A DNA stretch of 64,000 nucleotides from Entomomonas moraniae (GCF_003991975.1 NZ_CP029822.1:558001-622000), one strand, 5' to 3'. Positions 24,396 through 34,951 are shown, counted from the first letter of the stretch. Notes: generated by a model from the sequence alone, not told the origin. Translations and numbers: made by a program.

Positions 24396-25254
24396 GGTGG
24401 TTTTCCGCTGTAAGGCTGTGATCAAACCGATTGGTTGGGTCAAAAACATCACGTAAGAAATCACCTAGCCCATTAAATGCTACAACAACGAGGGTAATCA
24501 TTAATCCCGCTGGTAACATTTGCTCTGGATGTGAAAGCATGACGGTTTTAGCTGTATTTAGCATGCTTCCCCATTCAGGAGTAGATGGTTGCACGCCTAG
24601 CCCAAGGAACGATAATGCAGAAATTGTTAGAATAACAGCACCAATATTGGTCGAGGCGAGTATGATCATATCGGTAGCGGTCATGGGTAAAATATGGCGG
24701 TGTAAAATACGCCATGGTTTAATGCCAATGATTTGTGCATAGCGCACATAGTTTTGATGGGTGTATTGAATGACAGCACCACGAACCATGCGTGCATACC
24801 ACGCCCATTTAACAACCACTATGGCGAGTATGATATGGTTAATGCCTGGCCCTAGTATGCCGACGAGGGCTAAGATCATCACCACCTCAGGGAATGAGAG
24901 CATCATGTCACAAAAGCGCATGATGAGGCTATCCACTTTACCACGAAAATACCCAGCGATTAGACCTAAGACAGCACCTAGAAAAATGGTCAGTAGCATG
25001 GCGAAAAATGCATAAAAAATGGTCGTGCGAATACCATAAATAAGCCTTGAGAAAACACAGCGTCCTAAATTATCAGTCCCTAAAGGATATGCCCAACTCA
25101 TTGCATGGTATTTGATGCGGATATTGGTCAGTGTCGGGTCGTGCGGTACAATCCACGGTGCAAAAATGCCCATTAAGAAAATGATGATGAGCGTAGCTAA
25201 ACACGCTTGTGCGAACCAGTCTTTCTTTAAATGATGGACAAAATGAGGCCACAT
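24388..25254 (-). CDS. nikC: ABC transporter permease (NikC-like)
   Basis: 288 residues with six predicted membrane helices. The DppC/NikC features are the N-terminal LGTDNLGRCVFSRLIYG and the cytoplasmic EAA-type loop (YAQIIGIKPWRILHRHILP). It starts two bases after the end of nikB and overlaps nikD by eight. In Yersinia the equivalent urease-linked transporter is called Ynt; the gene order and function match that system. Confidence 0.8.
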   Translation of the reverse strand: MWPHFVHHLKKDWFAQACLATLIIIFLMGIFAPWIVPHDPTLTNIRIKYHAMSWAYPLGTDNLGRCVFSRLIYGIRTTIFYAFFAMLLTIFLGAVLGLIAGYFRGKVDSLIMRFCDMMLSFPEVVMILALVGILGPGINHIILAIVVVKWAWYARMVRGAVIQYTHQNYVRYAQIIGIKPWRILHRHILPMTATDMIILASTNIGAVILTISALSFLGLGVQPSTPEWGSMLNTAKTVMLSHPEQMLPAGLMITLVVVAFNGLGDFLRDVFDPTNRFDHSLTAENHHA

Positions 25255-25256
25255 AA

Positions 25257-26186
25257 TTAATGTCTCCTCAAACTGGGGTTGAGTTTAAGTTGTAATAGGT
25301 CAATTAAGAAGTTAAACACCAAGAACAATAGTGCAATCAGTAGAATATAGGCTTGTATCATTGGGTAGTCACGCCCTAAGATAGCGGCAACGCATAAGCG
25401 GCCAATACCCGGCCAAGCAAAAATATTTTCAATGACAACAGTCCCTGCAATTAAACTTGGGATACTTAAACCAATACTAACCAAGGTGGTATGCAAAGCG
25501 TTGGGTAACACATGTTTTAAAATGATGCGTGATTCAGGCAACCCTCTGGCACGTGCATAAAAAACATAGGGTTGTTGTAGTTGGTTAAGCATGGCTCCAC
25601 GCATTAGGCGTAGATATGTTCCTATGTAAACAAAAGATAAGGTAATGGCTGGCAAGAGGACTGAATTGAAGCTTAGCATCCCGCTGACGGGGAATAAGTC
25701 AAAATACACTGCAAATACCCAAATCAGCAGTAACCCAAGCCAATAATTGGGCAATGCCATGAGGGTAAAAGTGATGCAACGGATCACTTTATCAACCCAT
25801 GTGTTTCTTGTTAAAACGCATAAAAAAGCGATGGAAAATGAAATAACCAAGCTTAGAATAAAGGTGGCAGCTGCCAAGTAAAGTGTTGCTGGCAGGGCAT
25901 TAAGAATTTCAGTTAAGACGGGGGTTCTAAAGATAAAGGAACGTCCGAAATCTAAATGTAGAATTTGCCATAGCCAATGAAAATAACGGATAAGAAATGG
26001 CTTGTCTAATCCCAGCTCTTGCTGCATCAACGCAATGGCTTCATCAGTGGGAACTATATTGCCTACTCTTAAGGCGACCTCAGCAGGGTTGGAGGGGACA
26101 AGGTTCAGCAGTAAAAATGCAATAAAAGAGATGAGTAGCATGAGGGGAATCATCATCAGCATACGGTGTATGATATAGTTCTTCAT
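25257..26186 (-). CDS. nikB: ABC transporter permease (NikB-like)
   Basis: 309 residues, six membrane helices. The family N-terminus (MKNYIIHRMLMMIPLMLLIS), the LGLDKPFLIRYFHW stretch and the EAA loop (YARARGLPESRIILKHVLPN) are present. It forms the inner-membrane channel with NikC. Thirty-eight bases separate it from the binding-protein gene upstream. Confidence 0.8.
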   Translation of the reverse strand: MKNYIIHRMLMMIPLMLLISFIAFLLLNLVPSNPAEVALRVGNIVPTDEAIALMQQELGLDKPFLIRYFHWLWQILHLDFGRSFIFRTPVLTEILNALPATLYLAAATFILSLVISFSIAFLCVLTRNTWVDKVIRCITFTLMALPNYWLGLLLIWVFAVYFDLFPVSGMLSFNSVLLPAITLSFVYIGTYLRLMRGAMLNQLQQPYVFYARARGLPESRIILKHVLPNALHTTLVSIGLSIPSLIAGTVVIENIFAWPGIGRLCVAAILGRDYPMIQAYILLIALLFLVFNFLIDLLQLKLNPSLRRH

Positions 26187-26224
26187 CGCTCTTTCTTACG
26201 CCTAGTTTCTATTTCTCTTAGGGG

Positions 26225-27799
26225 TTATCGTTTAAAATACATTTTCTCAAACGGTATTTCGTATTGAGATACATTAAAGTCGACACCTTTTAAATCTTGG
26301 CTATAAATTACTTTGGTTCTTGAGTAGGTTAAAGGAATATAAATAGCTTCGTCTGCTAATCTTGTAAATAGCCACTGGTAAAGTTGTTGCCGTTTCTGGA
26401 TATCGGTACTGGTTAAAATCTTACCGATGGTGTTATCGATTTCTTTTTTATCAGGTAGGCCTAATTGTGCTTGATAGTCTGCGTGACCGGAAAAGCGGAA
26501 CGAGGCGATAAACGAAGCAGGGTCATAAGGTTTACCCCAGGACAGAGAGTATTGTAAATCAAAGTCGCCTGTTTTTTGACGGTCGCGGTAGGTTTGTTTT
26601 TCTTCACCAATAATATCGAGTGCGATACCGATTTGTTTAAAGTCATTTTGTAGAAGTTCTGAAATGTCTTTTTCTACTGCATTATTTGTGTCATAAGAAA
26701 AAACTAAACGCAGTTCACAGCCATCTTTTTCACGGATTTGTTTTCCTGAAGGTAACCGCCAACCTGCGTCATCGAGAAGTTTGCGAGCTATTTCTGGATT
26801 ATACGTGTAGGTTTTAACGGATACATCGCTGTAAGGTACGGAGCGAGCCATCAGCGTATCTGCAACCGTTTCACTGTCATTTAATATCCCGCTGGCAATG
26901 GCTTCTTTATCGACTGCATAAGAAAGTGCTTGGCGAACTTTTACATCAGAGGTAATCGGGCGTTTACTATTAAGCACGATGGTACGTGAGGCGATAGGGC
27001 TACTCATCAGCGTAGTAAAGCGCCCTGTATTGGCTAGGTTTTCATAAGAGTCCATGTCCACCATATCACCATCAGCACCAAAAATGAGCTGAATATCACC
27101 TTTTTGTAATGCCATCAGCATGGTTTGACGATCAGGAATTACATGCCAAATGACGGCAGCTAGCTTAGGCTTTTCTCCCCAGTAATGAGGGTTAATGACA
27201 AACGTGGCGTATTGATTCTTTTTGTAATCTTTTAATATCCAAGGGCCAGTACCTGCGTTGCTGGTTATTCCATTTTGCGTTAGGCCATTAATAAAAGCTT
27301 TGGGTGAAATAAACCGAAAAGGTCTGGTGAGTGCTAGTTCTGTTAAAGTGGGGTAGTAGGGGTGGAAAAGATTGACCTCTACGGTATAGTCATCAATTAC
27401 ATTAACGGATTCAATTTCATTGACTAAGCCCATCCACGCGTGGCGAGCTTTGTTAGCAAGCACTGCGTCCATATTTAATTTAACGGCTTGGGCATTAAAC
27501 TTTTCGCCATCATTAAAGCTAACATCTTGGCGTAAATTGAAGCGGTAGCGTTTACCCTCATCGAGTACTTGCCAACTTTTTGCAAGGTGCGGTTTAATAC
27601 TTCCATCAACAGCATTCGTCACCAGTGACTCAAAGACCATGTTTTGGGCCGCCATTTCACCCAAATAAAGGTGTGGGTTGATGTCTGCAATATCTTTAGT
27701 ACTGGCATAGTCCAGTTGGTTGTCGCGCAGATCTGCTTTGACAAATAGACTGATGACTAACAGTGGAATTGCTAACCATATGAAAACATTCAACCGCAT
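26225..27799 (-). CDS. nikA: Periplasmic nickel-binding protein (NikA-like)
   Basis: 524 residues. A signal peptide covers about residues 1-22 (MRLNVFIWLAIPLLVISLFVKA). The fold is the large peptide/nickel-binding SBP_bac_5 type (ADINPHLYLGEMAAQNMVFE, then KPHLAKSWQVLDEGKRYRF and DVSFNDGEKFNAQAVKLNMD). It delivers ligand to NikBC. The position behind the urease genes makes nickel, probably with an organic chelator such as histidine or a metallophore, the most likely cargo. AAGGAG lies nine bases before the ATG. Confidence 0.8.
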   Translation of the reverse strand: MRLNVFIWLAIPLLVISLFVKADLRDNQLDYASTKDIADINPHLYLGEMAAQNMVFESLVTNAVDGSIKPHLAKSWQVLDEGKRYRFNLRQDVSFNDGEKFNAQAVKLNMDAVLANKARHAWMGLVNEIESVNVIDDYTVEVNLFHPYYPTLTELALTRPFRFISPKAFINGLTQNGITSNAGTGPWILKDYKKNQYATFVINPHYWGEKPKLAAVIWHVIPDRQTMLMALQKGDIQLIFGADGDMVDMDSYENLANTGRFTTLMSSPIASRTIVLNSKRPITSDVKVRQALSYAVDKEAIASGILNDSETVADTLMARSVPYSDVSVKTYTYNPEIARKLLDDAGWRLPSGKQIREKDGCELRLVFSYDTNNAVEKDISELLQNDFKQIGIALDIIGEEKQTYRDRQKTGDFDLQYSLSWGKPYDPASFIASFRFSGHADYQAQLGLPDKKEIDNTIGKILTSTDIQKRQQLYQWLFTRLADEAIYIPLTYSRTKVIYSQDLKGVDFNVSQYEIPFEKMYFKR

Positions 27800-27829
27800 C
27801 AGGTACCACTCCTTGAGTTTAACTGGATT

Positions 27830-28597
27830 TTATTTACGAGCCATAATGACAAACATAGGGGTTGAACCGTAATTGATTTTTTCTTCCTGACTCCACAGTT
27901 GTTCACCAATGGTTGTATCAATATAGCATTGGTTGAATCCAATATCTAATAAAACTTTGGCATCCCATTGAGGGCGTATTACTTGGCTCAGTGGGAGCTG
28001 GCGTGCTATATCTTCCATTGCTTTAGTATCGGTATTAACGTAGTGGTCACTCACTTGCATTTTTTGAGTATTACTACGGTCATTTAAATAACCTTGCCGA
28101 TAGTCATCGTTGAATATGTGCAGGTACCAGTTAGCATCGAATACAATGAGTCGACCCTGTGGCGCTAAAACACGATACCAGTCTTGATAGGCTGTTAGTG
28201 GGTCTTTTAAGTTCCATGTTACGTTACGGTTAATCACCAGATCAAATTGGTTATCCGCAAAAGGTAGTTGATGGGCGTCACCGCTCATAAACTCAATGGT
28301 AATATTCTCTTGTTGTGCATTGTGTTTAGCTTGTTCAAGCATCGCTGTGGTAGCATCAATCGCAGTTACGTTATGGCCTGCTTTTGCCAAGATAATAGCG
28401 AAAAATCCAGGGCCTGTTCCGATATCAAGAATGTTTAAACAGCTTTTTTGAGGGGCTAGGCTAAGAATGGTTTCTAGCCAGAGAGTAGATTTATTGCTAT
28501 TTAACTCCGCCACATTGGATTCACTGTAGCCTTGTGCTCGGTTATCCCAGTAATCAGTGATTGATTTTAGGATTTCATTATTAATACAAGATTGCAT
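27830..28597 (-). CDS. Class I SAM-dependent methyltransferase in the urease-nickel operon
   Basis: 255 residues. SAM motif I is ILDIGTGPGFFAI (about 55-67), with the acidic motif II residue in VTAIDAT, motif GDAHQLPFADNQFDLVINRN and motif post-I all visible, so the enzyme should be active; it is of the UbiE/Methyltransf_11 type. The substrate is unknown. It is 16 bases from the urea channel and 30 from nikA, inside the operon, so a role in making or modifying a nickel chelator, or in nickel handling, is suggested by context only. Confidence 0.75.
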   Translation of the reverse strand: MQSCINNEILKSITDYWDNRAQGYSESNVAELNSNKSTLWLETILSLAPQKSCLNILDIGTGPGFFAIILAKAGHNVTAIDATTAMLEQAKHNAQQENITIEFMSGDAHQLPFADNQFDLVINRNVTWNLKDPLTAYQDWYRVLAPQGRLIVFDANWYLHIFNDDYRQGYLNDRSNTQKMQVSDHYVNTDTKAMEDIARQLPLSQVIRPQWDAKVLLDIGFNQCYIDTTIGEQLWSQEEKINYGSTPMFVIMARK

Positions 28598-28613
28598 GAT
28601 TAATCCTTTTTCT

Positions 28614-29609
28614 TTATTGGTTATCTTTGCTCATAAAACTTTTATTAGAGACAAGAAATAACCACGTTGCTAACACAAAGGGCATTGTTAAGCTTGGGAT
28701 ACCGATAGGCGCCAACGCTGTATCTAAAGCACCTTGCACAAACACGGTAAAGATAATACCAATAATCGTATAAATAGTCACGCGTAAGCTAGGAGTATTA
28801 AAGGTTGACCCTAAAGCGATACCAGTTAATACAGCACTGAATGAGTATAGACCTACATTAATAGAGCTTGCATCAGCTTGTAAAAAATAAGAGGCAAGAA
28901 CAGATACAAATGAACCGAGTATAGCATACAGTGCCGCCGCAATTGAGTTGAACGCCAGCCCAATCACAAAGATGATACCAACAGTCATGCTACTGAGTAA
29001 AAATACTTCAGAAATACCTCGAAATATATCAGGGATGAGGATGTTTAAGTAAGGCAGAGCTTGTGAACTCGTAATGGTGAATTGATCAGGCGTGACTGGG
29101 TGGGGGAGTGAGATGCCCTTGATACCAAAAAAAGTATAGCTTGCTAATAGAATTGTCCAAGTGACTAGTACAAAGGGAGCCGTTAAGGCGGCAACGCCCC
29201 AAGATTTGAGAAAATCAGCTAATGATTTTGTGGCAATAACTGAGATAATTGCGCCAAATATCACCACAATCCATAAATAAAAGGATGGGTTTAGAAAAGT
29301 AGCTAAACCAATGCCCACTAAGCATCCGTTATAACCATAGAGCCCCGCTCTTAAAGAAACTTTATCCAAGTCATAAAAGTAGGCGGTGAGTGTTGCAATT
29401 GCTGTTCCTAAAAGGCAAGCAAAGCCTGCTTGTGGGAGGTTTCCCCAATAAGCACCTAAAAAGATGGCAATAAAAAAAAGTAGCCCTGTGATCGGATTGT
29501 TTTGAAACATCACCTGACCACAACCACGCAGTGTTACGTCAATAAACTGGATGATGATGTTTTGTTCTGTTAACTTGTTCCAAGCGTTGGTTGAGGAGGG
29601 GGCTGACAT
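28614..29609 (-). CDS. yut: Urea channel/transporter (Yut-type)
   Basis: 331 residues, about ten membrane helices in two homologous halves. UT-family signatures are seen in FQNNPITGLLFFIAIFLG and GYNGCLVGIGLATF, with the second-half counterpart YSFSAVLTGIALGSTF. It lets urea enter down its gradient for the cytoplasmic urease. In Yersinia pseudotuberculosis the homologue Yut sits next to ure genes in the same way. GAGG precedes the ATG. Confidence 0.85.
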   Translation of the reverse strand: MSAPSSTNAWNKLTEQNIIIQFIDVTLRGCGQVMFQNNPITGLLFFIAIFLGAYWGNLPQAGFACLLGTAIATLTAYFYDLDKVSLRAGLYGYNGCLVGIGLATFLNPSFYLWIVVIFGAIISVIATKSLADFLKSWGVAALTAPFVLVTWTILLASYTFFGIKGISLPHPVTPDQFTITSSQALPYLNILIPDIFRGISEVFLLSSMTVGIIFVIGLAFNSIAAALYAILGSFVSVLASYFLQADASSINVGLYSFSAVLTGIALGSTFNTPSLRVTIYTIIGIIFTVFVQGALDTALAPIGIPSLTMPFVLATWLFLVSNKSFMSKDNQ

Positions 29610-29659
29610 AAAAAATTACCTCAAAAAATTTAATAAAATAATCGGCAGAAGAAATAAGC

Positions 29660-30652
29660 CTATCGCCATAAAAATGGCTGTGGCAGGGCAATGCCTTTGA
29701 CTTCTTCTCGTGCAACTTGCCAGAAATGGCGAATAACTTGTTTTATTTTTAGGCTCTCGTTGGCTAGGGCCTTAAAAATAATGCCACTTTCATTAGGGAG
29801 TTGTGACGCACCAAATGCGATATGATTTTCTACATCATATTTTGCCTCTAAGCGTTCTAGAATAGCTTGATGGTATATTTTGGGTGTCAGTAAGATAACA
29901 TTGCCAAAAATATCGAAAGGCCCCATGACGCCGGTGGTGCTTAGCTCACTTTTTTTAGGTTCTAGAATGTATTTTTCAACAAATAATTCTTTTTTATAGT
30001 CAGGCGTTATTTGGTTATCTTGGTCTAAGTATTTAGCACTGATGCGCGATGAAAAAATATCAAAGCCGAACTGTTCATCATGATGGTGGTATTTGCGACC
30101 AGATTGTAAAATTTCTGAGTAAATTACTGTGGCACTCGGGTGCAAGTTAATCTCAGTATCAGTGATAAAGCGTGCGGTTCGATGAGGAATAATAGGATCT
30201 GGCATAAGTTCTAAATAGCCATTTTCAGCTACAGTAATATGCTGTACTTGTGAGGCGTAGTTAGCGTCCATCATATGAATTTTAGTCGCTGACTGAGTGG
30301 TGACATGTGCACAGGCATCTTTTTCAACAATAATGTCTAGTGCTTGGCGATCGCCTTGTAGTAAGCAACCCGAGGTTGATATCATGGTGACACAAGGTAG
30401 GTCTGGCATTTCCTCATCCCAGTACAATGCCTTTTGTACAAGGGAGGGAACGCGTCGCTCTAACTCGACAAGCTCGCTACGATATTCGCCTTTAGCAAAG
30501 CGTAGTTTTAGGTAACCTGTTTTGCCAATAGCACCGCTATCCATTTGTTTGGGTTCATTTTGGAAGGCTGCCATTTCTGGTGCCTGTTTACCCAGAAGAT
30601 GCGCATGGGTACGACTGGGGTTATCTTTTATTTCATCTCTTAGCTCTATCAT
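29660..30652 (-). CDS. ureD: Urease accessory protein UreD
   Basis: 330 residues. UreD/UreH features: GYLKLRFAKGEYRSELVELE near the start, the central ISTSGCLLQGDRQALDI and QSATKIHMMD, and a long C-terminal part (HFWQVAREEVKGI). UreD binds apo-urease and scaffolds UreF/UreG during nickel insertion. Its ATG overlaps the ureG stop (ATGA), so translation is coupled. Confidence 0.85.
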   Translation of the reverse strand: MIELRDEIKDNPSRTHAHLLGKQAPEMAAFQNEPKQMDSGAIGKTGYLKLRFAKGEYRSELVELERRVPSLVQKALYWDEEMPDLPCVTMISTSGCLLQGDRQALDIIVEKDACAHVTTQSATKIHMMDANYASQVQHITVAENGYLELMPDPIIPHRTARFITDTEINLHPSATVIYSEILQSGRKYHHHDEQFGFDIFSSRISAKYLDQDNQITPDYKKELFVEKYILEPKKSELSTTGVMGPFDIFGNVILLTPKIYHQAILERLEAKYDVENHIAFGASQLPNESGIIFKALANESLKIKQVIRHFWQVAREEVKGIALPQPFLWR

Positions 30653-31287
30653 GCCTTTTGCTCTTGTGATTGATGAGTAAATAAGAATTTATCCATAATC
30701 ATATCGACCAATTCAGTTACCCCTTGGCCTGTTTTGCAGTTAGTTAATATGTAAGGGCGGTTACCTCGTACCACTTTGGTGTCACTTTCCATGACATCTA
30801 GGCTTGCACCAACATAGGGTGCTAAGTCGATTTTATTGATGACTAAAATATCAGCTTGTACTAAACCTGGTCCATTTTTGCGAGGAATCTTTTCACCTTC
30901 TGCCACATCAATCACATAGATGTAAAAATCAGCCAGTGCAGGGCTAAAAGTTAAGGTTAAATTATCACCGCCACTTTCGATCATGATGACATCGCTATCA
31001 GGAAAGCGTGCTTCCATATCTTCAACCGCTGCAATATTCATACTAGGGTCTTCACGTACCGCGGTATGAGGGCAAGCACCGGTTTCCACACCAAGGATTT
31101 TTTCTTCATCTAAAATACCCTTGAGGGTGCGTTTCACTTGTTTCGCATCTTCAGTGGTGACAATATCATTGGTAATAATTAAAGGTTTTATGCCGCGTTG
31201 AATTAATATGGGGGTAATTACCTCAATAATCGCTGTTTTTCCAGAGCCTACAGGGCCACCAATACCAATTCTTGTTATCTTTTTCAT
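30649..31287 (-). CDS. ureG: Urease accessory GTPase UreG
   Basis: 212 residues, family length. P-loop GPVGSGKTA at about 9-17, metal-binding CPH in ETGACPHTAVREDPS, Walker B-like ESGGDNL and the base-recognition NKIDLAP. It hydrolyses GTP to drive nickel delivery from UreE to the urease active site with UreD and UreF. Highly conserved, no anomalies. Confidence 0.95.
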   Translation of the reverse strand: MKKITRIGIGGPVGSGKTAIIEVITPILIQRGIKPLIITNDIVTTEDAKQVKRTLKGILDEEKILGVETGACPHTAVREDPSMNIAAVEDMEARFPDSDVIMIESGGDNLTLTFSPALADFYIYVIDVAEGEKIPRKNGPGLVQADILVINKIDLAPYVGASLDVMESDTKVVRGNRPYILTNCKTGQGVTELVDMIMDKFLFTHQSQEQKA

Positions 31288-31319
31288 CTAATTTACTCCA
31301 TCAACTCGGTATACTTTGA

Positions 31320-32009
31320 TTAATTCATAAATAATCGTACGAACGATTTAGTGTGTACTGCGGCAAGTACATCAATAATCGGGGTGTACGAGGACATTTG
31401 GTTGATATCGCCAGAGGCCGCCATATCACAAAAGGATTCAATTTCTTCGTTTAATTCAAATAAAATATGTTGTGTTTCGAAATGGGTAATACGCATTAGG
31501 CGGATAGCTGCACTCAGAATTGTCATGGCAATACCGTATTGATGTATCACCACCACATCACGTTCTTTAATACCTTGAATTGCCATCACAATGGCTTGGG
31601 TAACGGGTTGTGTACCTAAGGTATTGTTAGTCTTTATCTGCTCGAGCCACCATTGTAATAAGGGGTTTTCGATAATATGCACGGAGAGTTCAGCTAACTT
31701 TTTACCCATGCGAACGGTCATTAGCCGCGCTTCTTCATTGAGTTTTCGATTATTGACTGCCCAATCGATTTTCATTAGGTCTTGATGGTTTTCAGTTAAA
31801 GCTGCTCGATGGGCTGCGACTAAAGCAATGCCGTCACACTCGGCGGCTTGTTTTAATGCGGTTCTCACAAAGCTTTTTAGACTGTCGGTATCATGGACTA
31901 CACCTGTTTGTATCGCCGCCTCGACACCATTAGAGAATGTGAATGCACCGATAGGCAGTGCAGAATCACCAAACTGCATAATACGAATAAGTTCAGAGGC
32001 TTTCATCAT
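31320..32009 (-). CDS. ureF: Urease accessory protein UreF
   Basis: 229 residues, all-helical. Typical stretches are [20 protein letters not shown] near the N-terminus and the C-terminal [20 protein letters not shown]. It bridges UreD and UreG in the activation complex. Tandem ATG codons at the start; GGAAAG precedes them. Fourteen bases separate it from ureE. Confidence 0.85.
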   Translation of the reverse strand: MMKASELIRIMQFGDSALPIGAFTFSNGVEAAIQTGVVHDTDSLKSFVRTALKQAAECDGIALVAAHRAALTENHQDLMKIDWAVNNRKLNEEARLMTVRMGKKLAELSVHIIENPLLQWWLEQIKTNNTLGTQPVTQAIVMAIQGIKERDVVVIHQYGIAMTILSAAIRLMRITHFETQHILFELNEEIESFCDMAASGDINQMSSYTPIIDVLAAVHTKSFVRLFMN

Positions 32010-32023
32010 CTTTCCTTTGTTGT

Positions 32024-32665
32024 CTAGTGCTTATGCGTGTGAGGGTGATGATGATCATGGTCATGCGGGTGATCATGTCCATGGTCGTGGTCATGAGAAT
32101 GCTTATGTTCAACATGAACGTGTGTTCCAGTGTCTTCAGCCCCACCAAACAGTAAACGGGCTTCTGCATTTGTGAGTAGGGGAAGAATGGTGCTGCCTTT
32201 AACGAACTGATAGGTATTGTCGCTAAAGCCATGTGTACGCATAACAGAGCTCATGACCTTTTCGCTCACGGTTAAGGGTACATAAACTTTGTTGTCTTTT
32301 ATAACGGCCTTCCAATGTTGGTTACCTAAGGCATGGCCTAGTTCAAAGCTGATTAGAATTTGCTGTTCTGGGGTGTCGCCTTTGAGAGAGTTTAAATCGA
32401 TAACCATTACATCACGCAGGGTAATTTGTACCACAACGGCAGTTTGGTTTGATTCATCAAATAAAATAATATCGCCATCGCTTAATAAAACGTGGCGATC
32501 AAGCGAGATGCCTATGTCAAGTCCTGCTTGTGTTTGCTTGCGGCATCGACTTTTTTGAGCTTCCCATTGATCAAGAACAAGGAGATCGACAGTGGCATTG
32601 GCTATTTTTTGTTTCCACTCGTTATCTTTATGGGCGTTGCCAAGGATCTGTTCAACTAAGATCAT
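32024..32665 (-). CDS. ureE: Urease nickel metallochaperone UreE with His-rich tail
   Basis: 213 residues. The N-terminal UreE domain is followed by the C-terminal nickel-binding domain ([14 protein letters not shown], with its metal-site His), then a tail from about residue 182 with about 16 His alternating with Asp, Glu and Lys ([20 protein letters not shown]). Such tails store several nickel ions and enhance transfer to UreG. Lies 88 bases after ureC, behind a long hairpin. Confidence 0.95.
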   Translation of the reverse strand: MILVEQILGNAHKDNEWKQKIANATVDLLVLDQWEAQKSRCRKQTQAGLDIGISLDRHVLLSDGDIILFDESNQTAVVVQITLRDVMVIDLNSLKGDTPEQQILISFELGHALGNQHWKAVIKDNKVYVPLTVSEKVMSSVMRTHGFSDNTYQFVKGSTILPLLTNAEARLLFGGAEDTGTHVHVEHKHSHDHDHGHDHPHDHDHHHPHTHKH

Positions 32666-32710
32666 ATATTTATCCTTAATGACATCATTATTTTAAAGGA
32701 ATATATTGTT

Positions 32711-32745
32711 GGTTTCTTTTAACCTGATGAAAGTTAAAAGAAACC
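32711..32745 (-). other. 13-bp intercistronic hairpin between ureC and ureE
   Basis: GGTTTCTTTTAAC (32711-32723) pairs perfectly with GTTAAAAGAAACC (32733-32745) over a nine-base loop, eight bases after the ureC stop. No T-run follows on the coding strand, so it may protect the 3' end of ureABC mRNA or attenuate transcription into the accessory genes. Confidence 0.6.
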
Positions 32746-32753
32746 ATTGTGGA

Positions 32754-34472
32754 CTAACCGAAGAAATAGCGTTGGTTCATAGCTGCTACAGTGATCGGTT
32801 TACAGGTAGCGTGTTCGCCATTGACTTTTACCGCAAAGGTTTCTGGATCAACCTCTATATGTGGTGTTTCTTGGTTACGAACAAGGTCTTGTTTACTAAT
32901 AGAGCGGCAATTGCGCACAGCAAGTACTTGGCGTTCTAATCCTGCCTTTTCTTTCACCCCGTCATCTAAAGCCGCTTGTGATACGAAAGTAACACAAGTA
33001 TCTTGCAATGTTTTACCATATGCACCATACATAGGACGGTAAAATACTGGTTGAGGTGTAGGAAGCGATGCATTAGGATCACCCATTGCAGCCCAGTTAA
33101 TAACGCCACCTTTAATAACCAGTTTAGGTTTAGCGCCAAAAAATCGAGGATCCCATAACACTAAGTCTGCCATTTTACCTACTTCAACAGAACCTAACAC
33201 ATGGCTAATACCTTGGGCGATGGCTGGGTTGATGGTAATTTTTGCCACATAGCGTAGGACACGGAAGTTGTCATTATCAGCTGCGTCTTCTGGTAACTTA
33301 CCACGTGATGCTTTCATGGCATTAGCTGTTTGGATTACTCGTAGCCAGTTTTCACCAACACGACCCATGGCTTGGGAGTCACTGGAGAACATAGAAATAG
33401 CGCCCATGTCATGTAACACGTTTTCAGCGGCGATAGTTTCTGGTCTAACGCGGCTTTCAGCAAAAGAGACATCCGCAGGAACGTTAGGGTTTAAGTTATG
33501 GCATACCATAATCATATCAAATAGCTCTGCTTGGCTATTGATACCATAAGGTAATGTAGGGTTAGTAGAACTAGGTAATACATTCATAAGGCTTGCTACT
33601 TTTATGATGTCAGGAGCATGACCACCACCCGCACCCTCTGTATGGTAAGTATGAATGGTACGACCTTCAAAGGCTTCTACCGTATTCTCAACATAACCGC
33701 CTTCGTTTAGACTGTCTGTATGGACAGCGATTTGAATATCATATTGATCAGCAACACGTAATGAGTGGCGAATAGAGTTTTTTGTAGCGCCCCAGTCTTC
33801 ATGAACTTTTAAGCCCGCTGCACCGGCTATAATTTGCTCTTCTAATGGCTTAGCTGTAAACGAGTTACCTTTCCCCAATAAGCCGACATTGACAGGTATA
33901 TTTTCAAACGAGCGTAGCATGGTTCTAATGTTACGAGGACCAGCGGTTACTGTTGTACCATTGGAGCCATCGGTTGGGCCAATCCCACCACCAAAGAACG
34001 TAGTTACACCATTGGAAAGTGCTGCATAGGCCTGTTGTGGAGAGATAAGATGGATATGGGTATCGATACCTGCTGCGGTTAAAATAAGGTGCTCGCCTGA
34101 AATGGCATCAGTTGAAACGCCTACCACCATGTTGGGGGTAATATTGTCTTGTAGATTAGGGTTACCGCTTTTACCTACACCTACAATCTTACCATCTTTA
34201 ACACCAACGTCAGCTTTAATGATACCTAATTTAGCATCAACAATTGTCACGTTGGTAATAACGAGGTCTAATACACCATTGTCGCTGGTGAGCGTATTAT
34301 CAGCACCCATCCCATCGCGTAACGATTTGCCACCACCGTAAACAGATTCTTCGCCATAACCGCGTAAATCTTTTTCAATTTCAATATAAAGGTCAGTATC
34401 GCCAAGGCGAATTTTATCACCTACTGTTGGGCCGAATAAACCACAGTATTCTTGTCTTGATATTTGAGGCAT
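32754..34472 (-). CDS. ureC: Urease alpha subunit UreC
   Basis: 572 residues, full length. All nickel ligands are present: His139, His141, carbamylated Lys222 (GLKVHEDWG), His251, His277 and Asp365; flap residues Cys324 and His325 are in MVCHNL. UreC hydrolyses urea to ammonia and carbamate in the cytoplasm, raising pH and supplying nitrogen. The [20 protein letters not shown] stretch is of the Yersinia/Brucella type rather than the Klebsiella type. Structural genes come first in the operon, ahead of the accessory genes. Confidence 0.97.
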   Translation of the reverse strand: MPQISRQEYCGLFGPTVGDKIRLGDTDLYIEIEKDLRGYGEESVYGGGKSLRDGMGADNTLTSDNGVLDLVITNVTIVDAKLGIIKADVGVKDGKIVGVGKSGNPNLQDNITPNMVVGVSTDAISGEHLILTAAGIDTHIHLISPQQAYAALSNGVTTFFGGGIGPTDGSNGTTVTAGPRNIRTMLRSFENIPVNVGLLGKGNSFTAKPLEEQIIAGAAGLKVHEDWGATKNSIRHSLRVADQYDIQIAVHTDSLNEGGYVENTVEAFEGRTIHTYHTEGAGGGHAPDIIKVASLMNVLPSSTNPTLPYGINSQAELFDMIMVCHNLNPNVPADVSFAESRVRPETIAAENVLHDMGAISMFSSDSQAMGRVGENWLRVIQTANAMKASRGKLPEDAADNDNFRVLRYVAKITINPAIAQGISHVLGSVEVGKMADLVLWDPRFFGAKPKLVIKGGVINWAAMGDPNASLPTPQPVFYRPMYGAYGKTLQDTCVTFVSQAALDDGVKEKAGLERQVLAVRNCRSISKQDLVRNQETPHIEVDPETFAVKVNGEHATCKPITVAAMNQRYFFG

Positions 34473-34531
34473 TTTATCTATTCCTTCTCGCGTGGATAGA
34501 GATTTCTTTCACTGGATAAATGAGTTTTAGA

Positions 34532-34951
34532 TTACGCTTTATTTTTAAAACCTTGCTCAATCGCTTTATTAACAGCGATAGTTTTAGCAGGACGCTCAGC
34601 ATTGGTGACACTGTCACCTGTCCAGCCATCAACAAGATTATTAAAGCCATAAACGGTTTGTTTTCCACCGTAAGGAATGAGTGATACTTCAGTTTCATCG
34701 CCCGGCTCAAAACGAATAGCCGTTGTTGATGAAATGTTTAAACGTTTGCCGTAGGCGGATTGACGGTCAAATTCTAATGCGCTATTTGCCTCAAAGAAGT
34801 GAAAATGTGAGCCGATTTGAATAGGACGGTCACCCGTGTTACGTACTTTTATTTTAGTTTCTGCTTTGTTAACATTAAATTCAATCGGTGTGCTTGCTAA
34901 AATAACACCACCTAGTGGAGTGGGTTGTTTAGTTTTTGAGTCTTTTTTCAT
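34532..34951 (-). CDS. ureB: Urease beta subunit UreB
   Basis: 139 residues with the longer N-terminal extension ([15 protein letters not shown]) seen in Yersinia-type UreB. Core motifs: [33 protein letters not shown] and [13 protein letters not shown]. It packs on UreC and UreA in the trimeric (alpha-beta-gamma)3 enzyme. Translation signals are normal, and ureC follows after 59 bases. Confidence 0.95.
   Translation of the reverse strand: MKKDSKTKQPTPLGGVILASTPIEFNVNKAETKIKVRNTGDRPIQIGSHFHFFEANSALEFDRQSAYGKRLNISSTTAIRFEPGDETEVSLIPYGGKQTVYGFNNLVDGWTGDSVTNAERPAKTIAVNKAIEQGFKNKA

Noticed and set aside
33498-33505. UreC MVCHN in place of MVCHH, considered as an active-site defect
   Set aside because: The catalytic His follows the Cys directly and is present; Asn at the next position is normal for Yersinia-type UreC.
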